This document shows positions 58,038 through 64,000 of a DNA stretch of 64,000 nucleotides, piece by piece (within the stretch, counting starts at the first letter, position 1; the number at the start of each line of letters is the position of its first letter). The position numbers and the translations under genes were made by a program. The notes beneath the pieces are model-generated. The model saw nothing but the letters and a program-made list of their open reading frames with translations, searched no databases and was not told the origin of the DNA. The DNA comes from Gammaproteobacteria bacterium (GTDB lineage: Bacteria; Pseudomonadota; Gammaproteobacteria; Pseudomonadales; Pseudomonadaceae). The stretch spans positions 1 through 64,000 of the forward strand of contig JAHJYA010000001.1 of NCBI GenBank assembly GCA_018826895.1. The letters are read 5' to 3'.

Positions 58038-58998
58038 CAGTCAGCGCCTCCAGGGCGCACAGGCTTTGGCATAAGCTGAAACCAGCCAGCAGGGCGTGTT
58101 CGGGGCGGTCGCTCAGTTGCCCGAGCGCCCGTGCACGGTAGGACAACGCCGCCGGGCTATCGTCAGGCCACTGGCGCTGGAAATCGGCAAGAAAGGCGTC
58201 GTGGTCGTAGTTAAGCGGCAGGGCTTCGATAAACAAGCCATCGCGCTGGCAGCGATACAGCGCCGCCGGATGGGGCATGGTGGCGATGCGGCTAAGCAGA
58301 CCATAGCGGCCACCGGCAAAGTTCGGCAGCCCGGCCGCGCCGTTATTGATCAGCGCGCCATGCTCAAGACCCAAGGCTACTGCCGAGCAGGTATGGCTGG
58401 TGGCCAGAACCTGCACGTTGTGCGCGGCGAACCAGTTATCCAGCTGCTGCTGACGTGCCGGCTCGCTGAGCGATTCGCGCGAGCAACTCCAGCCAGCCAG
58501 AGACTGCTCATCACCATGGCTGATCGCTACGTGCTGGCCGCCGACCTTGACCAGCGCGGTGCTCGGTCTTGTGGCCAGCCGTTCGGCCATCCCAGGCAAA
58601 CCCTGCACGGTTCTATTCAATTCCAGCTGGATGGCATTGGAACGCTCGACCACCGCTTCATCCACCGTCATCGGGTAGGCACAACCACAGCCGGCACCGC
58701 TGTCATCGGCGCGTCCCAGCTCGGTTTCGACATTACCGCGCAGGGCCAGATAGGCGCTGAGGCCCTGTTCGATCTGCTGGAAAATCTCGGGGTCGCGATC
58801 GAACCAGTGGGCGTCGCCGTTAAACACCACCCGCGCAGTTGGCTCGGCGGCCAAGCGCCGTTGCAGCGCGGCCAGGGCCTGGCGATTGCCATACAGGCCG
58901 CCAACCACATAGAGGGTGTCGCACGCGAAGACGGGCTCACCGCTAAAGGCATCCCGCGGCAGACGATAGTCCAGCGGGCAATCACGGCCGGCGCGCAT
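58030..58998 (-). CDS. Metallophosphoesterase-fold protein with an altered first motif
   Basis: 322 residues of calcineurin-like fold. Later motifs are recognisable: VVFNGDAHWFDRD, LRGNVETEL, VAISHGDEQSL and ATSHTCSAV, then NNGAAGLPNFAGGRYGLL. The usual first motif DxHGN is replaced by GGLYGN, so the first metal ligands Asp and His are missing, and the GHTH motif is SHTC. Either the metal site is unusual or the enzyme has changed chemistry. Start overlaps the symporter stop by one base (TGATG), and its 3' end overlaps the next gene by 8 bp, so coupling is tight. Confidence 0.8.
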   Translation of the reverse strand: MRAGRDCPLDYRLPRDAFSGEPVFACDTLYVVGGLYGNRQALAALQRRLAAEPTARVVFNGDAHWFDRDPEIFQQIEQGLSAYLALRGNVETELGRADDSGAGCGCAYPMTVDEAVVERSNAIQLELNRTVQGLPGMAERLATRPSTALVKVGGQHVAISHGDEQSLAGWSCSRESLSEPARQQQLDNWFAAHNVQVLATSHTCSAVALGLEHGALINNGAAGLPNFAGGRYGLLSRIATMPHPAALYRCQRDGLFIEALPLNYDHDAFLADFQRQWPDDSPAALSYRARALGQLSDRPEHALLAGFSLCQSLCALEALTDE

Positions 58999-60389
58999 CA
59001 GGCGTTACCTGCTTTGCGATGCAGCAACCAACCGGGCAGTAGATAGCCGAGCACACAGAGCCCCAGGCCATACAGGTTGGTGCCGAGCAGCAGCGCGTAT
59101 TTGCCGTCGCCGATGGCCCAGCTTTGCGGAATCCAGTTCAGGGTCAGGGCGATGCCAAGGCCCAGGCCGGTCCAGAAACTCAGGTGAAAGCCCAACCGCG
59201 TCGGAGTGGTCAGGCCATGCAGGACAAACACCGGTGCCAGGCCGATGACCATGGTGCCGCTGATGGTGGTGGCCTTGAGGATGTCGGTGCCGGCGATCAT
59301 CGGCAGGTTGCCGAGCAGGGCGAAGACCACCATCACTGCCATGCCGACGCCGATGGCTTTCTGCCCGAGGTCGCGCCCGGCCAGTTTCGGCAACTCGCGT
59401 CCGGCCAGTTTGGCCAGGCTGGAGAAGGTCGAGTCCAGGGTCGAACCGGCAGCGGAAACCATCACCACGGTCATGATCAGCAGTGCACCGATGCCCAGGC
59501 TCTTGGCCAGGGCTGCAGGCACGTTATCGGAGGCGGCAATGCCGCTGAGCTGGGCGTGTACGCCGATCAGGCTAAAGGCCAGGATGGCGATAAAGCCGAG
59601 CACCCCGGCAATCAGAAAGGAGCGGCGCATGGCCTTCTCCTCGCTGATAAAGCCACGGTCGGTCAGCACCGGATCATGGAAGCCGTAGCTGAAGGCTTGC
59701 AGACCGGCGACCAGCAGCAGGTCGACGCCGGCATTCAGTGCCCAGTTGCTGGTGCTGGTCAGCTCGCTAGGCGAATGCTGTGGCAGCACCAGGCCGAGCA
59801 CCCAGACCAAGGCGATGACGAAGATCGCTGCCTGCGCCGCATCGGTGAGGATCGAGCTGCGCAAGCCGCCGCGCAGGCTGTAGGCCAGGGTCACGGCGGT
59901 AAACAGCAAGGCTGAGGCGATAAACTCGAAACTACCGGAATCACCGTAATAACCGCCGACCACCGCAGTGTTGCTCCACACCTCGTTAAACAGACGAATC
60001 AGAATCGCCGCCGAGAACGCCAGCGCCGCGCCACGGCCGTAATGGCTGCTCAAGAAGCTGACCAGGCCGGTCGCCGCATAGCGCCGACGCAGGCGGTAGA
60101 TGACAAAGCCGGTGAGCGGAATCGACAGCCAGTACATGGCATAGGCCAGGCCGCCGACCAGGCCATAGGTGGCCCCGAGGTTGGCGGCGTTGGTCACCGA
60201 TTTGGCGAAGATCCAGCTGATAAAGATGCTCGAGGTGATCAACCAGGGGCTGGCGCTGCGGCCCTGGTTGTCCTCGCCGTTGAAGAACCCGCCGAGGGTT
60301 ACCGCGCGTGGCGACAGGGCCAGCATCAGCGCGCCGTAGACCACGAGAAAACCCCAGAAGAACAGCCCGGTAAGACTGGTTGGTTGCAT
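58998..60389 (-). CDS. Sodium:solute symporter family transporter
   Basis: 463 residues with about 12-13 membrane helices. The SSS-type region GGLAYAMYWLSIPLTGFVIY and the LRGGLRSSILTDAAQAAIFV segment place it in this family. The solute is unknown; operon context suggests uptake or export of an organoarsenical, selenium compound or its precursor. It lies 67 bp downstream of the ArsS-type gene and overlaps the phosphoesterase gene. Confidence 0.88.
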   Translation of the reverse strand: MQPTSLTGLFFWGFLVVYGALMLALSPRAVTLGGFFNGEDNQGRSASPWLITSSIFISWIFAKSVTNAANLGATYGLVGGLAYAMYWLSIPLTGFVIYRLRRRYAATGLVSFLSSHYGRGAALAFSAAILIRLFNEVWSNTAVVGGYYGDSGSFEFIASALLFTAVTLAYSLRGGLRSSILTDAAQAAIFVIALVWVLGLVLPQHSPSELTSTSNWALNAGVDLLLVAGLQAFSYGFHDPVLTDRGFISEEKAMRRSFLIAGVLGFIAILAFSLIGVHAQLSGIAASDNVPAALAKSLGIGALLIMTVVMVSAAGSTLDSTFSSLAKLAGRELPKLAGRDLGQKAIGVGMAVMVVFALLGNLPMIAGTDILKATTISGTMVIGLAPVFVLHGLTTPTRLGFHLSFWTGLGLGIALTLNWIPQSWAIGDGKYALLLGTNLYGLGLCVLGYLLPGWLLHRKAGNA

Positions 60390-60456
60390 GAAGCGATCCT
60401 TAATTGATGGCTATATCGCCGGGTAGCGGGTACGCCGTGCGCGCCCGCGTAGCCGG

Positions 60457-61431
60457 TTAATCATTCAGTGCGCCGCCGCAACTTGAGCCTTGCCCGGCGG
60501 TACAGGCGAAGCAGTGATCGCGGGTGACGATGGGTTTGCCGTCCAGGCGCGCGCCCAATAGATCGCGCAGGTGCGGCCGGTCGCGGCCGATCACCTCGGG
60601 CAACTGCAGCGGCAGATCGAGCATCTGGTTGAAGTCGCAGTCGTACAGGTAGCCCTGCCAATCAACGCTGACCAGGCTGCGGCACATCAGCGGTTCGAGG
60701 TTTTCCGGGCGGTAGCTGTCGCGCAACAGTTGCATATAGCCGTTGAACTGCCCCTTGCTGACCAGGGTGCTGCCAAAGCGCGCAATCGGCTGGTTGGTGA
60801 TGGTCAGCAGGTGGTTGAAGACGATGCCGAAATCCTCGGCCAGGTGGCATTTGTAATCGGCCTCCAGCGCCGCCTGCGGCGGCGGCAGGCTCGGCCCTTG
60901 CGGGTTGTACACCAGATTGAGGATCAGGCCGCTGCCTGGTTGGCCGTAGCCCAGGGCATTAAGCTGTTGCAGACCGCGAATGCTGGCATCAAACACACCA
61001 TCGCCGCGCTGCTTGTCGACGTTATCGCGCGAGTAGCAGGGCAGCGAGGCGCTGACTTCCACGCCTTGGTCGGCGAGAAATTGCGCCAGGTCTTCATAAC
61101 CCGGCTCGCTCAAAATGGTCAGGTTACAGCGGTCGATCACCCGCAGGCCTTCGCGGCGCGCATGACTGACGATTTCGCGAAAGCGTGGGTGCATCTCCGG
61201 CGCACCGCCGGTGAGGTCGAGGGTCTGCACCGGATGGGCGTCGATCACCTGGTAGAGCAGAGCCAGGCCTTCGTCGCTAAGGCGCTCGGTACGGGTCGGC
61301 CCGGCATTCACATGGCAATGCAGACAGCGCTGGTTGCAGGTGTAGGTCAGGTTGACCTGCAGCGCTTGCAACGCACCCCGGCGGATGGCGGGGAAAGCCA
61401 GGCGATCGAGCAGGGGAAGCATGGCGTGCAC
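60457..61431 (-). CDS. arsS: ArsS-type radical SAM protein
   Basis: 324 residues. The radical SAM cluster CNQRCLHC (C32, C36, C39) is followed by the SAM-binding GGAPEMHP. The C-terminal Cys-rich part, MCRSL, DCDFNQ and CFACTAGQGSSCGG, is typical of the arsenosugar-biosynthesis ArsS family (formerly radical SAM/Cys-rich). ArsS joins the deoxyadenosyl group to dimethylarsenite. Some relatives carry selenocysteine at the Cys-rich end; here Cys is used. GTG at 61431 with GAGGAG 7 nt upstream is preferred to the ATG at 61422. No arsM is adjacent. It heads the minus-strand operon. Confidence 0.88.
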   Translation of the reverse strand: MHAMLPLLDRLAFPAIRRGALQALQVNLTYTCNQRCLHCHVNAGPTRTERLSDEGLALLYQVIDAHPVQTLDLTGGAPEMHPRFREIVSHARREGLRVIDRCNLTILSEPGYEDLAQFLADQGVEVSASLPCYSRDNVDKQRGDGVFDASIRGLQQLNALGYGQPGSGLILNLVYNPQGPSLPPPQAALEADYKCHLAEDFGIVFNHLLTITNQPIARFGSTLVSKGQFNGYMQLLRDSYRPENLEPLMCRSLVSVDWQGYLYDCDFNQMLDLPLQLPEVIGRDRPHLRDLLGARLDGKPIVTRDHCFACTAGQGSSCGGALND

Positions 61432-61507
61432 GGTGATACTCCTCGTTAGGGTCAGCCATTAGAGCGCGAACAGCAGGCTGTGTTACAGGGCCATGGGCGG
61501 CATTTAG

Positions 61508-61525
61508 TTATACAAAGCTTATACA
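61508..61525. promoter_or_regulatory. 11-bp direct repeat TTATACA, CarH/LitR-like operator candidate
   Basis: TTATACA-AAGC-TTATACA in the 135-bp divergent spacer between arsS and the membrane/BLUF pair. Each half fits the nTnnACA consensus of CarH-class MerR regulators, whose B12-dependent light sensing uses 11-bp direct repeats. Only two repeats are clear, and no litR gene is in the window. Confidence 0.4.
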
Positions 61526-61566
61526 TTGAGGCAGTATCAGCGAACTTCCATGCAGGAGTACCTCAA

Positions 61567-61983
61567 ATGCGACGTCTGAGCCTGTTCTTCATTGCCGGAT
61601 TTCTTGCCGTGCCGTTTTTCCACCAGCCGATACTCGGGTTGCTGCACGCCTATGGCGTGGTGCCATTCGCCCCCTTCAATACCGCGGCGACCGTACCGCT
61701 CGGTGTACCGGCCTGGCTTTCGGCGTCTTTCTGGGGCGGCGTGTGGGGCATGCTGATGCTCAGCGTGCTGCGCTGGGATGCCACACGCCCACAACCCTGG
61801 CTCAAAGGGCTGCTGTTCGGCGGTATCGCCCTGACCAGCGTAGCCCTGCTGATCGTCTTTCCGCTCAAGGGTCTGGGCTTCTCCATCAGCCAGTTGCCGG
61901 GGCGCTTTCTGATCGGTTTTCTGGTCAATGCCGCCTGGGGTGTTGGCACCTTGCTGTTCGCCCGCACCCTGTTCACGCGTTAA
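61567..61983 (+). CDS. Small integral membrane protein, unknown
   Basis: 138 residues with four hydrophobic helices (about 5-20, 45-68, 78-95 and 105-130). The segment SFWGGVWGMLMLSVL and a C-terminal FLVNAAWGVGTLLFARTL are conserved-looking, but I recognise no named family. AGGAG lies 8 nt before the ATG. It lies 12 bp before the BLUF gene and should be co-transcribed. Confidence 0.75.
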   Translation: MRRLSLFFIAGFLAVPFFHQPILGLLHAYGVVPFAPFNTAATVPLGVPAWLSASFWGGVWGMLMLSVLRWDATRPQPWLKGLLFGGIALTSVALLIVFPLKGLGFSISQLPGRFLIGFLVNAAWGVGTLLFARTLFTR

Positions 61984-61995
61984 AACGGAGGTTTT

Positions 61996-62430
61996 ATGCT
62001 CGTTCGCCTGACTTACGCCAGTCGCGCCAGCCACCTGGTGACTGGCGAGCTGATCCGGGAAATTCTCGACAGCTCGCAACGCAACAACCCGCCCCAAGGG
62101 CTGACGGGTATTCTCTGCTGCAATGCCGATATTTTTCTGCAGGCGCTGGAAGGTCCACGCGACGCAGTCAATGCCCTCTACAACCGCCTGGCCGACGATA
62201 CGCGGCATAAGGATCTGACCATCCTCGACTACGCGGAAATCGATACCCGCCACTACAGCGAGTGGAGCATGGGCTGGGCCGGTGCGCGCCAGGCCAACCG
62301 TGCACTGTTTCTCAAGTATTCGCGCAGCGACCGCTTCGACCCCTTCAGCATGACCGCCACCCAGGTAAACAAACTGCTCAGTGAGCTGAGTGAGAGCGCC
62401 AGCGCAATTAGCAGTCCGGTTCTCAGCTAG
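61996..62430 (+). CDS. BLUF-domain blue-light sensor
   Basis: 144 residues, a near-stand-alone BLUF domain binding FAD. Key residues are present: Tyr7 (RLTYAS), Asn in SQRNNPP, Gln49 in FLQALEG, and Trp90/Met92 in WSMGW. This is the hydrogen-bond network whose change on illumination signals. A short helical tail follows, with no output domain, so it must act through a partner, perhaps the upstream membrane protein or a downstream cyclase-type protein. It lies divergently from the ArsS-type gene. Confidence 0.93.
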   Translation: MLVRLTYASRASHLVTGELIREILDSSQRNNPPQGLTGILCCNADIFLQALEGPRDAVNALYNRLADDTRHKDLTILDYAEIDTRHYSEWSMGWAGARQANRALFLKYSRSDRFDPFSMTATQVNKLLSELSESASAISSPVLS

Positions 62431-62482
62431 ACTCGCAGCGCGCACGCGAGGCGCTTGTTGATGTCGGCGCTGAGGCCATCGG

Positions 62483-64000
62483 ATGAAACCTGTATTACGC
62501 TGGCTGCTTCTGATGATCGCCTGCTGGGGCATGCAGGCGGCGGCCACTACCCTGCCAATCCTGACCCTGAGTGCCGAACAGCTGCAACAGCCAAGGGCGA
62601 TCGAGCACAGCCTGCTGCTCGAAGACCCGAGCGGCACATTGACCGCCGCCGAGGTGTTGCAGGCCCTGCCCGTGCGCGGCGTACTGCACAGTGGCATCCC
62701 ACGCCTTGGCTACTCCACCAGCGCCTGGTGGGCCGCGGTGCAACTGGAGTTGCCTGCCCTGCAGCGGCTCAGCCTGTTGATTGACCACCCCTTTCTCGAT
62801 GATCTGGAAGTCTGGGTGTTCGACGGCCGCAACCTGGCCCACCCCCTGTACAGCGGCGACCGCTTGCCCTTTCTGCAGCGGGGCGAACCCTATCCGCACT
62901 TCATGCTCAACCTGCCGCCGCTCGGTCAGGGCCCACATACCCTGCTGGTCCGGGTGCAGAGCGGCTCCTCGATCAGCCTGCCCATGCAACTGGTCAACGC
63001 CGACCAAGCCCCTCTGCTGAGTGCCCAGGCCTGGCTGCAGAGCGGCCTGCTGCTGGGAGCAATGCTCAGCTTCGCGCTGTTCTACCTGATCCGTTTCGCC
63101 ACCCTGCGTGAACCGCAGATGGGCTATTTCTGCATCACCGTGGTCGGCGTGGCCGTGTACAACGCGACGGTGCACGGTCTGACCGGGCTGCTCTTTCCTG
63201 ACTGGCCCTGGTTGCCACCGCTGATGGCGAACCTGGCCAACCCCGTGATGCTGATTTTCAGCACGCTGTTTTTGGCCAGTGCCTTGAAGCTACGCCTTGG
63301 CCGCCTGCGCTGGGCACGCGATCTGCTCTTTGCCGCCACCCTGGTGGTATGCAGCTGGAGCCTGGTAAGTGACCAGGCCTATGCCACGCTCAATGTTGTG
63401 ATCCTGATCACTGGGCTTTTCCAGATGCTTTTGGTGTTGCTCGGGCTATGGCAGCGACGCCCTTACGCCCTGGGCTATCTCCTGTGCTGGAGCACAGCCC
63501 TGGTGCTGATGCTCATCGTGCCACTCAGCCGCTCTGGGTTGATGCCGCTACCTCCCGGTTTTATCTACCTGCACGCCTACTTGCCAGCCATCAGCATGCT
63601 GCTGTTCGCCGCCCTGCTGGATCGCCAGCTGGAGCGCGTGCGGCGCGCCTTGCTGGTCAGCCAGGCCCAGGCGATCAGTAATCTGGAGCAGTACCAGGCG
63701 CTGTTTCGCAGCGCCAGCGAGGGTATTTTCCGTTGCACCTCTGCCGGCATATTGCTGGAGGCCAATCCCAGCCTGGCGCGTTTTCTCCAGCCGGATATGG
63801 CTCCCGACGCGCTGGTCGGCACCGCGATCCAGCGCTTGCTGGGTGCCAGCACTTGGCAGCAACTGACCGCGTCCCTGAACCTTGCGCAACCGGCCATCAG
63901 CCAGGAATGCCAACTCCACGACCTGCAGGGCACGCCGCGCTGGGTCTACCTGTCGTTGCACTTGCGCCCAGCCCAGGATTGCATCGAAGGCATCGTTGTC
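62483..64000 (+). CDS. 7TM-DISM sensor protein with PAS domain, 5' part
   Basis: The frame is open to the window end (506 codons present). A signal peptide (MKPVLRWLLLMIACWGMQAA) is followed by an extracytoplasmic DISM beta-sandwich (about 30-180; YSTSAWWAAVQLELPALQRL), seven membrane helices (about 185-385), a coiled link (LERVRRALLVSQAQA) and a PAS domain (from about 405; YQALFRSASEGIFRCTSAG). The output domain (kinase or GGDEF) is missing. The ATG at 62483 is the start that yields the signal peptide. Confidence 0.85.
   Translation, partial: MKPVLRWLLLMIACWGMQAAATTLPILTLSAEQLQQPRAIEHSLLLEDPSGTLTAAEVLQALPVRGVLHSGIPRLGYSTSAWWAAVQLELPALQRLSLLIDHPFLDDLEVWVFDGRNLAHPLYSGDRLPFLQRGEPYPHFMLNLPPLGQGPHTLLVRVQSGSSISLPMQLVNADQAPLLSAQAWLQSGLLLGAMLSFALFYLIRFATLREPQMGYFCITVVGVAVYNATVHGLTGLLFPDWPWLPPLMANLANPVMLIFSTLFLASALKLRLGRLRWARDLLFAATLVVCSWSLVSDQAYATLNVVILITGLFQMLLVLLGLWQRRPYALGYLLCWSTALVLMLIVPLSRSGLMPLPPGFIYLHAYLPAISMLLFAALLDRQLERVRRALLVSQAQAISNLEQYQALFRSASEGIFRCTSAGILLEANPSLARFLQPDMAPDALVGTAIQRLLGASTWQQLTASLNLAQPAISQECQLHDLQGTPRWVYLSLHLRPAQDCIEGIVV

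Overview
The window reads as GC-rich chromosome of a Pseudomonas species. The evidence is an OprE-type porin, a TtgABC/TtgR (MexAB-OprM type) efflux locus with a recognisable TtgR operator, an oscA-sbp-cysTWA sulfate cluster, pseudomonad REP-type palindromes, and many multidomain GGDEF/EAL and PAS proteins. No tRNA, rRNA, CRISPR array, transposase, integrase or phage gene was seen.

Layout. 1-5.8 kb: 5' part of an oprE-like porin gene, a PAS-GGDEF cyclase, an aerobic fatty-acid desaturase and a membrane PAS-PAS-GGDEF-EAL protein; from memory these resemble the neighbourhood of the sulfate cluster in P. aeruginosa. 5.8-10.4 kb: an incomplete sulfate importer set (sbp, cysT, cysW, no cysA), a maltose-acetyltransferase-type hexapeptide enzyme and a PleD-like response-regulator cyclase. 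10.5-17.1 kb: the ttgABC efflux operon and divergent ttgR, followed by a methyltransferase gene. 17.9-36.3 kb: two uncharacterised lipoprotein genes and a complete contact-dependent inhibition locus, cdiB-cdiA-cdiI, with a 4479-residue CdiA. 36.6-39.3 kb: modABC molybdate importer behind a ModE-type operator. 39.3-44.3 kb: a small serine hydrolase, oscA and the full sbp-cysT-cysW-cysA sulfate importer. 44.3-52 kb: a REP-rich spacer, a secreted protein of unknown function, an Mpo1-like membrane protein, a Crp/Fnr regulator, a PhoD-like phosphatase, and a gamma-glutamyl-polyamine oxidase and synthetase pair. 52-55 kb: a methyl-accepting protein with a C-terminal sensor-like region, then a SelD-associated type FAD oxidoreductase. 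55-61.4 kb: a tightly packed operon headed by an ArsS-type radical SAM gene, followed by a sodium:solute symporter, an atypical metallophosphoesterase, a TVP38-disulfide-reductase fusion and a DUF3047-like protein. 61.5-64 kb: a divergent pair, a small membrane protein and a BLUF blue-light sensor, then a 7TM sensor cut by the window end.

How the parts work together. CysA of the second sulfate cluster may power both sulfate permeases. CdiB would export CdiA, and CdiI would protect the producer from its toxin tip. The 54-61.4 kb genes form the most unusual unit: radical SAM chemistry, uptake, a phosphatase fold, membrane-tethered thiol redox and a periplasmic protein, placed next to a photoreceptor operon whose promoter carries 11-bp direct repeats like those bound by CarH/LitR regulators. 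This is the best candidate here for an undescribed system, most likely in arsenic or selenium organic chemistry. That assignment is inference.
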